From positions 1 through 64,000 of the forward strand of contig JAZJXO010000009.1 in the NCBI GenBank assembly GCA_040390855.1: a stretch of DNA of 64,000 nucleotides, given 5' to 3'. The notes beneath the pieces are model-generated. The model did not search any database. It was not told the origin of the DNA and was given only the letters and a program-made list of their open reading frames with translations. The DNA comes from Parvibaculum sp040390855. GTDB lineage: Bacteria > Pseudomonadota > Alphaproteobacteria > Parvibaculales > Parvibaculaceae. This document shows, piece after piece, positions 15,160 through 23,968 of this stretch. Every line of letters starts with the position of its first letter. The first letter of the stretch is position 1. The position numbers were made by a program, and so were the translations under genes.

Positions 15160-17178
15160 TCAATGCGGGCGTTCGCCGCCGGTGCGGAAGCCTCTGCGGT
15201 CGTCGGAGCGACCGGCGCTGAAGTTGTTGTCGTCTTGTGCATCGAGGCGGGGGGCAAGGCTGAAGAGGTCTGCGAGTTGGCCGAGGAACGAGCGGATGGG
15301 CGCGGCCTCGGCTTCGCGCGGTTCGGGCGCGACGGTCTCGGCACCCGCAAGCGCGACGGGCGGCACGCCTTGCTGGGCCGCGACCATATAATTGTGCCAG
15401 ACGGGCGCGGCGAAACCGCCGCCAGTGGCGCGACCTGTCGGATGATTGTCATCATTGCCGAACCAGAAACCGGCAATCTCGTTACCGGTATAGCCGATGA
15501 ACCAGGCGTCGCGGTAATCCTGACTGGTGCCAGTTTTGCCTGCTGTCGTGCGATCACCAAGCGCGGCTTTGACGCCTGTGCCTGTCGTCATCACCTGATG
15601 CAGCATATAGGTCATCTCCTCCGCGTGGCGCGGCTCGGTGACACGGTAGCTTGCCGGTTTATTCTGATAGAGCGTTTCGCCCTCCATCGAAATGATTTCG
15701 ACAACGCCGTAGGGCACGGCACGCCGGCCGCCATTGTTGAAAATGGAATAGGCCGACGTCATTTCCATCAGCGTGACTTCGGAACTGCCGAGCGCGACGG
15801 AGAGGTTGGACTGGATGGGCGAGGTGATACCCATGCGCGCGGCCATATCTGATATGCTCTGTACACCAACTTTATCAGCGAGCTTGACCGCTACCGTGTT
15901 GATGGATTTGGCAAGGGCGGTCGTCAGCGTGACAAGACCGGAATAGCTGCCGCTTTCATAGTTCTGCGGTGTCCATTCGCCAAGCGTCACGGGGCTGTCG
16001 TCGATTTTGTCGGATGGCGAGAAGCCTTTTTCCAGAGCGGCGAGATAGATCACCGGCTTGAAGGCGGAGCCCGGCTGGCGCTCGGCCTGCGTTGCGCGGT
16101 TGAACTGACTTTCGAGATAGGACTTGCCGCCGACCATCGCGAGGATCGCGCCGTTGCGCGAGAGTGCGAGGGCCGACCCCTGAGTTACGTCGCGCGTTGT
16201 GCCGTCTTTGAGCGCGCGGGCGACAGCGGCCTCGGCGGCGCGTTGGCGTTTGCGGTCGAGCGTTGTTTTGATGGTGAGACGGCCCGTGGCATTGGGGAGC
16301 AACTGGCGCACTTCGGCAGCAACCCAGTCGACAAAATACTGCTGTCCGTCTCGCGCATCGCGCGGGGCAACGATGGCGGGATGTTCACGCGCGTCGGCCA
16401 TTTCTTCCGGCGTGAGATCACCATTGTCTTTCATACGCGCCAGCACGACATTGGCGCGAGCACGGGCCAGCGCCAGATCATTCGTGGGGGCGTAACGCGA
16501 CGGGGCTTTCGGCAGACCAGCGAGAATGGCGGCCTCCGACAGCGAGACGTCGCGCGCACTCTTACCGAAATAATAATGCGCGGCGGCATCGATGCCGTAA
16601 TTGCCCGCGCCCATATAGATACGGTTGAGATAGGCCGTCAGGATTTCGTCTTTGGAATAATTGCCTTCGAGCCAGAGGGCGATCAGCGCCTCCTGCGCCT
16701 TGCGCCAGAAGGTTCGGTCGCTGTCGAGATAAATGTTTTTGGCAAGCTGCTGCGTGATCGTCGAGCCGCCTTCGACGACGCTGCCGGCACGCAGATTGTA
16801 CCAGCTCGCCCGCGCGATGCCGCGCCAGTCGATGCCCCAATGGGAATAAAAGCGGCGGTCCTCCGTCGCGATGAAGGCTTTGACGAGATAAGGCGGAAGC
16901 TCGCCGATCGGCACGACGGGCGCCATCGTGCCGCCACGGCTGCCGATTTCCTTTCCGTCGCTGTCAAGAACGGTGAGCGCGAGCGAGTTTGCGGGGGCGG
17001 CGTCCATGTCTTTCTTGAGACGAGGCAGCGTGACGAAGACAAGAAGCATGGCGGCAAGGAGTACCGCCGTGAGGCCGAAGGTGACGACGCGCAACCAGAG
17101 GCGCGGATAGCGCCGGACTTTACGCGCGTGCGTTGCTTCGGCGTCGGTCTGATCGTCGTCAGGTTCGGTGTCGGACAA
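15160..17178 (-). CDS. Class A penicillin-binding protein, PBP1A family
   Basis: Bifunctional peptidoglycan synthase at the inner membrane. Order: cytoplasmic tail (about 1-28), one membrane anchor (29-52), GT51 glycosyltransferase domain with catalytic Glu106 in ATEDRRFYSHWG and the EGGSTITQQLAKN motif (136-148), then the transpeptidase with SxxK at 371-374 (active Ser371, SAFK), SxN at 425-427 (SIN) and KTGTS at 548-552. All key residues are intact. 672 residues is at the short end for PBP1A but usual for the alphaproteobacterial PBP1C-like/PBP1A variants. It is transcribed alone and converges on the chemoreceptor. Confidence 0.94.
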   Translation of the reverse strand: MSDTEPDDDQTDAEATHARKVRRYPRLWLRVVTFGLTAVLLAAMLLVFVTLPRLKKDMDAAPANSLALTVLDSDGKEIGSRGGTMAPVVPIGELPPYLVKAFIATEDRRFYSHWGIDWRGIARASWYNLRAGSVVEGGSTITQQLAKNIYLDSDRTFWRKAQEALIALWLEGNYSKDEILTAYLNRIYMGAGNYGIDAAAHYYFGKSARDVSLSEAAILAGLPKAPSRYAPTNDLALARARANVVLARMKDNGDLTPEEMADAREHPAIVAPRDARDGQQYFVDWVAAEVRQLLPNATGRLTIKTTLDRKRQRAAEAAVARALKDGTTRDVTQGSALALSRNGAILAMVGGKSYLESQFNRATQAERQPGSAFKPVIYLAALEKGFSPSDKIDDSPVTLGEWTPQNYESGSYSGLVTLTTALAKSINTVAVKLADKVGVQSISDMAARMGITSPIQSNLSVALGSSEVTLMEMTSAYSIFNNGGRRAVPYGVVEIISMEGETLYQNKPASYRVTEPRHAEEMTYMLHQVMTTGTGVKAALGDRTTAGKTGTSQDYRDAWFIGYTGNEIAGFWFGNDDNHPTGRATGGGFAAPVWHNYMVAAQQGVPPVALAGAETVAPEPREAEAAPIRSFLGQLADLFSLAPRLDAQDDNNFSAGRSDDRRGFRTGGERPH

Positions 17179-17362
17179 GGTTTAACAGTCCCCTTCGGGT
17201 GTTTCCGGCATTCGGTCATAAAGGCAAGGTCCGTGCCGTTAATGACCATAGTATTCAGGCCCATTGTGCCCGCAATGCGGCAGGATATGGCACAGGATTG
17301 TGAAAAATGTATCAGGGCGGGATGGACTTGACCCAGAGAGAGTTTGGAGGTCAATTCCGCAG

Positions 17363-17818
17363 ATGAGCGACGTACCATTCTGGAAGCGGAAAACGCTGGA
17401 AGAAATGAACCGCAGGGAGTGGGAATCCCTCTGCGATGGCTGCGCGAAATGCTGTCTTGTCAAACTCGAAGACGAGGACACGCTGGCGATTGAATATACC
17501 AATGTCGCCTGCCGCCTGCTCGATTGCACGAGCTGCCAATGTTCCGACTACAAGAATCGCAAAAAACATGTGCCCGATTGCGTCAAGCTCTCGCCCAAGA
17601 TCATCGAGGAGGTGATCTGGATGCCGCCGTCTTGCGCCTATCGTCTGATCTCGGAAGGCAAAGACCTGCCCGACTGGCATCCGCTGGTCTCCGGCGAAAC
17701 GGAAAGCGTTGTCGAGGCAGGCATGTCGGTGCGGGGGCGCGTTGTGTCGGAGGTCGAAATCAATTTCGACGATATTTGCGACTACATCGTCGAGTGGCCG
17801 AAGTATGTGGCGGATTGA
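17363..17818 (+). CDS. YcgN family cysteine-cluster protein
   Basis: 151-residue protein of the YcgN/UPF0260 family, function unknown. The conserved Cys pattern is clear: LCDGCAKCCLVKLED near the N terminus and DCTSCQCSDY with VPDCVKL further on, suggesting metal or iron-sulfur binding. The start ATG before SDVPFWK matches the family; the frame is open upstream, but that segment has no ribosome-binding sequence or conservation I recognise. Divergent from the penicillin-binding-protein gene with about 185 bases between starts. Confidence 0.9.
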   Translation: MSDVPFWKRKTLEEMNRREWESLCDGCAKCCLVKLEDEDTLAIEYTNVACRLLDCTSCQCSDYKNRKKHVPDCVKLSPKIIEEVIWMPPSCAYRLISEGKDLPDWHPLVSGETESVVEAGMSVRGRVVSEVEINFDDICDYIVEWPKYVAD

Positions 17819-17978
17819 AGCGAAGATATCCCCGCTTGTCAGTGTGACGCTGGCGTCCTACTTCTGATCCATCTCCGGAAGTGTAAGCGCTCTTCTGAGA
17901 AGTGCAGACGGAAAAACCTCCGCTCACCGAGATGTCCCCGCTTCACAAGCGCAACACTCATATCCATGTATCATTCAT

Positions 17979-18515
17979 ATGAAAAACTCTGCCAACGATA
18001 AAGTTGAGCCGGACTGGGAGGCCATCCGTCCGCGCTATGAGGATACGTCGAACAATCTCATAGAACTCGCCGATGAATACGGAGTGGCATGGCAAACACT
18101 CTCAATGTATGGCGCGAAACACGGTTGGGCGATGCGCAAGACGCAGCGGACACCCGCGCAGAAGGCGGCAGACCTTGTCAGCTCGCAACTGATGCCGAGC
18201 AGGCTCGCCTCGAGGTTGAAACGTCTCATCGCGCGTGAAATCGACGCGATTGAAAGCGAGACGCTGGCGGATCGTCCGGCGGTGGAACGCGAACGCGATG
18301 CACGGCGGCTGTCGTCGCTGGTGCGCTCGCTGGAAAAGCTGAACGAGATCAAAGCACGCAAAGACAAGCAGGAAGGCAAGGCCGATGGTGACCGCGCGAC
18401 AAGCGAAGACCTCGGTGCCGAGCTTGAGCGGCGCTTCGCTCGCTACCATGCCGACAGGGGCGCGGACAGCGTTTCTGGAGAGCCTGAGCCGCAAGGAGAA
18501 ACAATGGCTGGTTGA
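17979..18515 (+). CDS. Terminase small-subunit-like protein (GTA/prophage remnant)
   Basis: 178-residue protein. The N terminus (WEAIRPRYEDTSNNLIELADEYGVAWQTLSMYGAKHGWAMRK) reads as a helix-turn-helix of the kind found in phage small terminase subunits; a long charged helical part follows (LKRLIAREIDAIESE through SLVRSLEKLNEIKARKDK). Such proteins sit immediately before the large terminase gene in gene-transfer-agent-like clusters of alphaproteobacteria, and here too the next gene, overlapping by about 68 bases, is a terminase ATPase. No other packaging or head gene is present, so it probably no longer works in packaging. Confidence 0.65.
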   Translation: MKNSANDKVEPDWEAIRPRYEDTSNNLIELADEYGVAWQTLSMYGAKHGWAMRKTQRTPAQKAADLVSSQLMPSRLASRLKRLIAREIDAIESETLADRPAVERERDARRLSSLVRSLEKLNEIKARKDKQEGKADGDRATSEDLGAELERRFARYHADRGADSVSGEPEPQGETMAG

Positions 18516-19197
18516 GCACTGGCCCTATTGGGCGCGTGCTGACCAACTGCCGCCCGCTGGCCCGTGGACCACATGGGCGCTGCTCGGCGGGCGCGGCGCT
18601 GGCAAGACACGCGCGGGCGCGGAATGGATAAGATCACTTGTCGAACAAAATCTCGCAGGCCGCATCGCGCTGGTCGGCGGAACGCTCGGCGATGTACGCG
18701 AGGTGATGATCGAAGGCGCGTCGGGACTGACGGCGCTCGCGGCCACCAACCGGCCGCGCTATGAAACGTCGCGCAAAAGATTGCTCTGGCCGAACGGCGC
18801 TGTGGCGCAGGCTTTTTCCGCATCGGAACCCGAAAGCTTACGCGGACCGCAATTCGATGCGGCATGGGCAGACGAGGTTGCGAAATGGCGCTATGCCGAG
18901 GCCGCCTGGGACATGCTGCAATTCGGTTTGCGCCTCGGTGCGCGGCCGCGTCAGGTCGTGACGACAACGCCGCGGCCTGTGCCGATCGTCAAACGATTGC
19001 TGGCGGACGAGGCGACTGTCATCACGCGGGCTATGAAGCAGGCCGCAGCGTCCCCAATATGTATGCGATCATTTCATCACCGGAGGTTGTCGTCGCCGAG
19101 CGCTAAATCGGTCCGGGCGCCGAAACTTTCCAAAACCCCCGATACAAGTTTACGCCATATCACCGCGCATCCCGCCTCGTGCCGCATCGAAGGGTGA
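18448..19197 (+). pseudogene. Truncated large terminase (GTA orfg2-like) ATPase
   Basis: The first about 195 residues match the ATPase half of the gene-transfer-agent terminase: WARADQLPPAGPW, Walker A GGRGAGKT (47-54), the Walker B region FDAAWADEVAKW (136-147) and VVTTTPRP coupling motif. Family members continue after ...VITRA into a nuclease domain of over 200 residues. Here similarity stops near base 19033 and the remaining about 55 residues are low-complexity Ser/Pro/Arg sequence typical of out-of-frame translation. In another frame the same bases encode a plausible protein end (NMYAIISSPEVVVAER, stop at 19106). This points to a deletion joining the terminase to the tail of another gene. 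No nuclease is left. Confidence 0.7.
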
Positions 19198-19264
19198 CGT
19201 CGCCGCCTTCCGGCCCTATAACGGGTGGAATTCGTATTCCGCTTGAGTGCTTGAAGGAGGTGGC

Positions 19265-19678
19265 ATGGCCCGTGGCCGTATTTTTTCGTCGCGACGTATG
19301 TTCTCGACGCGTCGTGACGCCTTTGCCGAGCCGAGCCGTAATGCCGGACCCATGGGTGTCGTGCTGGGTCTTCTCGCCGCCGGTATCATCATTTTCGCCA
19401 TCGGCGTTTATATAGGCGCGACATTTCCCTCGACTTTCGGATTTGGTGCGTCCGCTCCTGCACCCGTCGCGGCAACGCCTCCCGAAGTGCAAGCGCCTGC
19501 TGTGAGCTTTGCGCCAGAAACGCCATCAGAGACGCCGCCTGAGGCCCCGGCCCAACCGGCACCGGACATGGAGGCACCCGATGCGGCACCAACCGCACCT
19601 GCTGAAGCTCCGTCTTCTGTCGCTCCGGCAGCACCCGCGCAAACCTCCCCCGCCACACCTGCTCCCGCAACACCCTGA
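19265..19678 (+). CDS. Pro/Ala-rich single-span membrane protein, unknown
   Basis: 137-residue protein: a basic cytoplasmic N terminus (RGRIFSSRRMFSTRR), one membrane segment (about 32-55, VVLGLLAAGIIIFAIGVYIG), then a low-complexity tail rich in Pro, Ala, Glu and Thr that should extend into the periplasm. AAGGAGG lies 4 bases before the ATG, a strong ribosome site. I do not recognise a family. The composition resembles spacer or TonB/SPOR-linker regions, but no terminal domain follows. It lies directly after the terminase remnant and could be host or element-derived. Confidence 0.7.
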   Translation: MARGRIFSSRRMFSTRRDAFAEPSRNAGPMGVVLGLLAAGIIIFAIGVYIGATFPSTFGFGASAPAPVAATPPEVQAPAVSFAPETPSETPPEAPAQPAPDMEAPDAAPTAPAEAPSSVAPAAPAQTSPATPAPATP

Positions 19679-19838
19679 TAAGTTACCGCAAGGGAATTGC
19701 GGGCTTTCCCCCTGTGTTCGATTTTGCATGTCGTTTTTTGGGCGTGACGTCGCTTCGTGACTTGCCGCGTGATGCAAACACGCCCAATTATGAGCGGATA
19801 AGCGGCTGGAAACAGGCCGCGCTTCAGGGCGGTAAGTG

Positions 19839-20642
19839 ATGGACCTTCAACTCAAAGGCAAAGTGGCGCTTGTGACCGGCTCCTATCGGGGCACGGGGCG
19901 CGTCATTGCGCAGACGATGGCGCGTGAAGGTGCTGTCGTGCTGGTGCATGGCTTTGTGCTTGCCGATGCCGAAATTGTGGCGGAGGAAATCCGAAGCGAA
20001 GGCGGCGCGGCCCATGCGGTCGCGGGCGACATTCTGACCGATGCGGGCGCACAGGTGCTTTACGATGCCTGCGTGAAGGCGGCGGACTCCGTCGACATTC
20101 TCATCAACAATTACGGCACGGCAGATGCGGGCACGTGGGTCGCGACCGAAACCGCTGACTGGATCGAAGCTTATGAAAAGAACGTGCTGTCAGCTGTGCG
20201 CCTGACGCGACTTTGCATGGGCGGGATGCGGCACCGCGGCTGGGGCCGCGTGATCATGCTCGGCACCATCGGCTCGACGGAACCTGCCGCGCGGATGCCA
20301 CATTATTATGCCTCGAAAGGGGCGCTCGCTACGATGACCGTCTCGCTTGCCAAGGAACTGTCCGGCTCGGGCATCACGGTCAACATCGTGAGCCCCGGCT
20401 TGATCCGCACCAAAGAAGTCGAAGAGCGCTTCATCGCGCAGGGCAAGGCGAAGGGCTGGGGCGCAACATGGGACGAGGTCGAGCCGCATGTGCTCAAAAA
20501 TTTCATGGGCAATCTCACAGGCCGCGTGACCGTGACGCAGGAGGTGGCCGACCTCGTGGTGTTTGTCGCCTCGCCGCGCGCCGGATCGCTGATGGCGCTC
20601 AACATGCGCATCGACGGCGGCACGACGGCACTGGTTGTTTGA
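19839..20642 (+). CDS. Short-chain dehydrogenase/reductase (SDR)
   Basis: NAD(P)-dependent oxidoreductase of 267 residues. Nucleotide motif TGSYRGTGRVIA (TGxxxGxG) lies at the N terminus, NNYG in the middle, catalytic YYASK in the usual place and a C-terminal IDGGTTALVV. Members act on hydroxyacyl-CoAs, sugars, steroids or alcohols. First gene of a same-strand run with two acyl-CoA dehydrogenases and a nitroreductase, which favours a role in beta-oxidation-like breakdown of a cyclic or branched acid. GTG three bases earlier is an alternative start. Confidence 0.9.
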   Translation: MDLQLKGKVALVTGSYRGTGRVIAQTMAREGAVVLVHGFVLADAEIVAEEIRSEGGAAHAVAGDILTDAGAQVLYDACVKAADSVDILINNYGTADAGTWVATETADWIEAYEKNVLSAVRLTRLCMGGMRHRGWGRVIMLGTIGSTEPAARMPHYYASKGALATMTVSLAKELSGSGITVNIVSPGLIRTKEVEERFIAQGKAKGWGATWDEVEPHVLKNFMGNLTGRVTVTQEVADLVVFVASPRAGSLMALNMRIDGGTTALVV

Positions 20643-20660
20643 GGCGTGGGGAGACAGGTG

Positions 20661-21803
20661 ATGCAGACTTTCCGATTTGATCTTTGCGAGTTGCCCGAAG
20701 AGACGCGCGGGCTTCGCGAGGAAGTGCGTGCGTTTCTGGCCGACGAGTTGAAACATATTCCGGCTGTTACGCGGGCCCAGACATGGAGCGGGCATGATGC
20801 CGCCTTCAGCGCCAAGATGGGCGCGAAAGGCTGGATAGGTATGCGTTGGCCGAAAAAATATGGCGGCCATGAACGCTCCGCTTTCGACCGCTATGTCGTG
20901 CTTGAAGAAATGCTCGCCGCCGGTGCGCCTGTGGGCGCGCACTGGATCGGCGACCGTCAGTCGGGGCCTCTGCTTTTAAACTTCGGTACGGAAGAACAGC
21001 GGCAACTGATTTTACCGAAAGTGGCCAAGGGCGAATGCTTCCTCTGCATCGGCATGTCCGAACCCGATAGCGGCTCCGATCTCGCCGCAACGCGCACCAA
21101 AGCGGAGAAAGTCGAAGGCGGTTACCGCGTCAACGGTACGAAGCTCTGGACCTCGGGCGCGAACCGCGCACATTACATGATCGCGCTTTTCCGCACCGAT
21201 CCGGAAAAGAAGCATGACGGGCTGACGCAATTCCTTGTTGATCTTAAATCCCCCGGCATCACCATCCGCCCGATCAGCGATCTCGCGGGCAATTCGCATT
21301 TCAATGAAGTTGTGTTTCAGGATGTGTTCGTGCCGGACGCCATGCTTGTCGGCAAAGAGGGCACGGGCTGGGCGCAGGTGGGCGCGGAACTGGCCTTTGA
21401 ACGCTCTGGACCGGAGCGCTATCTCTCGGCTTATCTCCTGATGAAAGAACTGATCCGCGAATTGTCGAAGCGCGGCGGTAAGGAAGGCGCGAAAGAAGTG
21501 GGTTGTCTCATCGCCCATCTCGTGACGCTGCGCCAGATGTCGCTCTCGGTCGCGGGTATGCTCGACAAAGGCGAGAATCCGGCGCTGGAAGCAAGTGTTG
21601 TGAAAGATCTCGGCACAGGGTTCGAGCAGGAGATGCCGGTGAAGGCTCACGAGCTGATCGGGGCGGAGCCGACCGTCGGCAGCGGCGATGATTTCACCGA
21701 GGTGCTCGGCTACCTGACCCAAACCGTGCCTTCTTTCTCCCTGCGTGGCGGCACACGCGAAATCCTGCGCGGCATTATTGCCCGTGGCCTTGGACTACGG
21801 TGA
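20661..21803 (+). CDS. Acyl-CoA dehydrogenase, large-type partner
   Basis: FAD-dependent dehydrogenase of about 380 residues, introducing a double bond in an acyl-CoA. Typical features: MRWPKKYGG, the FAD segment GMSEPDSGSDLAATRTKAEK, GTKLWTSGANRAHYMI and C-terminal LRGGTREILRGIIARGLGL. The neighbouring gene encodes a second, shorter and more divergent acyl-CoA dehydrogenase; such pairs form heterotetramers in steroid and related catabolism. The ATG is chosen over a GTG five codons upstream because GGAGACAG precedes it; stop of this gene and start of the next are 10 bases apart. Confidence 0.92.
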   Translation: MQTFRFDLCELPEETRGLREEVRAFLADELKHIPAVTRAQTWSGHDAAFSAKMGAKGWIGMRWPKKYGGHERSAFDRYVVLEEMLAAGAPVGAHWIGDRQSGPLLLNFGTEEQRQLILPKVAKGECFLCIGMSEPDSGSDLAATRTKAEKVEGGYRVNGTKLWTSGANRAHYMIALFRTDPEKKHDGLTQFLVDLKSPGITIRPISDLAGNSHFNEVVFQDVFVPDAMLVGKEGTGWAQVGAELAFERSGPERYLSAYLLMKELIRELSKRGGKEGAKEVGCLIAHLVTLRQMSLSVAGMLDKGENPALEASVVKDLGTGFEQEMPVKAHELIGAEPTVGSGDDFTEVLGYLTQTVPSFSLRGGTREILRGIIARGLGLR

Positions 21804-21813
21804 GGAGAAGGCC

Positions 21814-22839
21814 ATGAACGAACTTCAAACAATCCTGTCCGATAGCGTCAATCGTCTGCTGACGGATTATTCAACCAAACAGACCATAGTGGCCGCCGAA
21901 CAGGGCGAATGGCCTAAAGCGCTGTGGGACGAACTGGCGGCGAACGGTCTGACGCGCGTGCTCGTACCTGAAGAGATGGGCGGTGCTGGCGCGACGTGGA
22001 GCGATGCCTATGTCGTGCTGAAAGCGGCGGGCGAACATGCCGCCCCCGTGCCGCTTGCTGAGGCCATTGTCGCGGGCTGGTTGCTGGCGCGCGCGGGCAT
22101 CGCAATTCCCGACGGCATCATCACGCTGATGGAAGGCGACTTCCTTCTGAAAGAAGGTCGCCTTTCAGGCAAAGCAACGCGCGTGCCTTTCGCGCGTCAT
22201 GCGACGCATGGCGTGGCGATTGTCAAAAGCGGCTGGGGCGTCGAGGCTGTACTTGCCCCGCTCGATTATGCGCAGATTGATCGCGATCAGAACGTGGCCC
22301 GTGAGCCGCGTGATACGCTTCATTTCGAGCGCGTGGTTGTCGAGACCGGCTGGGTTGAACTGCCCGAAGACGGTCTGCGTCTCTTCGGAGCACTTGCACG
22401 TTCTGTGCAGATGGCCGGTGCGCTGGATTATCTCACCAAACAATCGGTCGCTTATGCCAATGAGCGAACGCAATTCGGCAAGCCCATCGGCAAATTTCAG
22501 GCAATCCAGCAGCAACTCGCCGTGCTCGCCACGCAGTCGGCGGCGGCGGGCATTGCGGCGGCATATGCCTGCGCGGCGGCGGACAAGGGCGAGGCATCGT
22601 TTGAAATCGCGGTGGCCAAAGTGCGCGCTGACGATGCCTCAAGCATTGCGACATCCATCGCGCATCAGGTGCATGGCGCCATTGGTTTCACCTATGAGCA
22701 CGGGCTGCATTTTGCGACGCGGCGTCTCTGGGCGTGGCGGGCGGAGTTTGGCTCCGGCGCTGAATGGGCCGAAGAATTGGGCCGCGCGGCGTTTGAGCGC
22801 GGCGCAGATGAGTTGTGGCCCTATGTGACGAGTCGTTGA
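21814..22839 (+). CDS. Acyl-CoA dehydrogenase, small divergent partner
   Basis: 341-residue acyl-CoA dehydrogenase-like protein. It keeps the N-terminal helical domain (LWDELAANGLTRVLVPEEMGGAGATW) and the C-terminal VHGAIGFTYEHGLHFATRRLW segment, but the middle beta domain is shorter and the FAD-binding signature of the first partner is not apparent. This is the pattern of the second subunit of heteromeric enzymes, in which flavin sites are shared between chains. GAGGAGAAGG directly before the ATG supports the start. Expected partner: the adjacent gene product. Confidence 0.9.
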   Translation: MNELQTILSDSVNRLLTDYSTKQTIVAAEQGEWPKALWDELAANGLTRVLVPEEMGGAGATWSDAYVVLKAAGEHAAPVPLAEAIVAGWLLARAGIAIPDGIITLMEGDFLLKEGRLSGKATRVPFARHATHGVAIVKSGWGVEAVLAPLDYAQIDRDQNVAREPRDTLHFERVVVETGWVELPEDGLRLFGALARSVQMAGALDYLTKQSVAYANERTQFGKPIGKFQAIQQQLAVLATQSAAAGIAAAYACAAADKGEASFEIAVAKVRADDASSIATSIAHQVHGAIGFTYEHGLHFATRRLWAWRAEFGSGAEWAEELGRAAFERGADELWPYVTSR

Positions 22840-22858
22840 TTTTTTGAAGGACCCCACC

Positions 22859-23530
22859 ATGAAAGTTTCCGAAGCCCTGAAGTCGCGCATCACCTGTCGC
22901 GCCTTCACCGACAAGCCTGTGAGCGAGGCTCAGGTGCGCGCGATACTCGACGGGGCGAAGTGGTCGCCGTCGGGCGGCAATTTGCAGCCCTGGCATGTCT
23001 ATGTGATCGCGGGGAAGAAACGCGATGAGTTTCTGGCGCTCATTGCCGAAAAGCAAAAGACGACGCCCGCAGGCGAAGGCAGCGAATTTCAGATTTATCC
23101 CAAAGACCTCAAGGATCCCTACAAGGCCCGCCGCTTCAAATGCGGCGAGGACATGTACGCGACCCTCAATGTGCCGCGCGAGGACAAGATCGGGCGTCTC
23201 ACGCAGTTCGCGCGCAATTTCCGCGCTTTCGATGCGCCGGTCATTATGTTTTTCGCGATCGACCGACAAATGGGCATAGATCAATGGGCTGACCTTGGCA
23301 TGTTCACCCAATCGGTCATGCTGATGGCGCGCGAGGAGGGCCTGCATACAGCACCGCAGGAAGCCTGGGCGATCTGGCCCAAGACGATTGCAGAGTTTGT
23401 GAAAATGCCGGATGACCTTATGCTCTTCTGCGGAGTGGGCTTGGGGTACATGGACGAGACGGCACCGATCAACAGCTTGCGCACCGAGAGGGCGCCACTG
23501 GAGGAATGGGCCACATTTTCCGGTTTCTGA
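22859..23530 (+). CDS. Nitroreductase family flavoprotein
   Basis: FMN-dependent oxidoreductase of 223 residues from the ATG preceded by GAAGG. FMN-binding motifs are visible: SRITCRAFTD, AKWSPSGGNLQPWHVYVI and the C-terminal PKTIAEFVKM...FCGVGLGYMD. The family reduces nitro compounds, quinones or enones with NAD(P)H; BluB-like chemistry is not suggested by the ends of this protein. Last gene of the SDR and acyl-CoA dehydrogenase run, so it may handle an intermediate of the same pathway. True substrate unknown. Confidence 0.9.
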   Translation: MKVSEALKSRITCRAFTDKPVSEAQVRAILDGAKWSPSGGNLQPWHVYVIAGKKRDEFLALIAEKQKTTPAGEGSEFQIYPKDLKDPYKARRFKCGEDMYATLNVPREDKIGRLTQFARNFRAFDAPVIMFFAIDRQMGIDQWADLGMFTQSVMLMAREEGLHTAPQEAWAIWPKTIAEFVKMPDDLMLFCGVGLGYMDETAPINSLRTERAPLEEWATFSGF

Positions 23531-23534
23531 GCCT

Positions 23535-23551
23535 GTTCATCAAAGGTTCAG
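23535..23551 (+). promoter_or_regulatory. Direct repeat GTTCAT-N5-GTTCAG, candidate FeuP-like box
   Basis: Two half sites 11 bp apart (GTTCAT, CAAAG, GTTCAG), 25 bases before the PepSY gene. OmpR-family regulators bind direct repeats with this period. The same repeat in the opposite orientation occurs upstream of the lipoprotein gene that follows the regulator and kinase genes. Confidence 0.55.
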
Positions 23552-23575
23552 CCGCAGGGGTCTAAACCGGACCAT

Positions 23576-23968
23576 ATGAACAGGATGCGCACATATATTA
23601 CCACTCTCACGCTCGGTTGCCTTATGGCTTTCGGCGCTGGAGAGGCGTATGCGGCTTCTTATGACATCAAACTCGGCCAGGGTCTCGGTACGGGGCTCGG
23701 CCGCGTTATAGAAAAAACCAGCATGAGCTCCGATCAGGATCAGGCGCGCAAGGCGGTGCGCGAAGGCCGCGTGCTGCCGCTCGGCAAAGTGCTGGCGAAA
23801 GTGCAGCGTCAGGTGCCCGGTCGCCTGCTCGATGCCAATCTGTTGGATGGCGGCGGAGGCCCCGCGATCTATCTCATCAAAATGATGACAAATGACGGCA
23901 ATGTCGCCATCGTCACGGTGGATGCCGCCACGGGCAACATTCTCAATGTGCGGCAGGGAGGCCACTGA
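23576..23968 (+). CDS. feuN: PepSY-domain periplasmic protein, FeuN-like
   Basis: 130-residue exported protein: Sec signal (about 1-26, cleavage after AYA) followed by a PepSY-like fold, with AVREGRVLPLGKVLAKVQRQVPGRLLDANL and VAIVTVDAATGNIL. It ends one base before the response-regulator start, and the kinase follows. In Sinorhizobium a small periplasmic protein, FeuN, encoded just before feuPQ restrains the kinase FeuQ; this gene matches that place and type, so an inhibitory or sensing role for the kinase is inferred. The symbol is assigned on gene order and protein type only. Confidence 0.75.
   Translation: MNRMRTYITTLTLGCLMAFGAGEAYAASYDIKLGQGLGTGLGRVIEKTSMSSDQDQARKAVREGRVLPLGKVLAKVQRQVPGRLLDANLLDGGGGPAIYLIKMMTNDGNVAIVTVDAATGNILNVRQGGH

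Noticed and set aside
16243..17331. Plus-strand open frame opposite the penicillin-binding-protein gene
   Set aside because: No recognisable domain; the PBP frame has every active-site motif.
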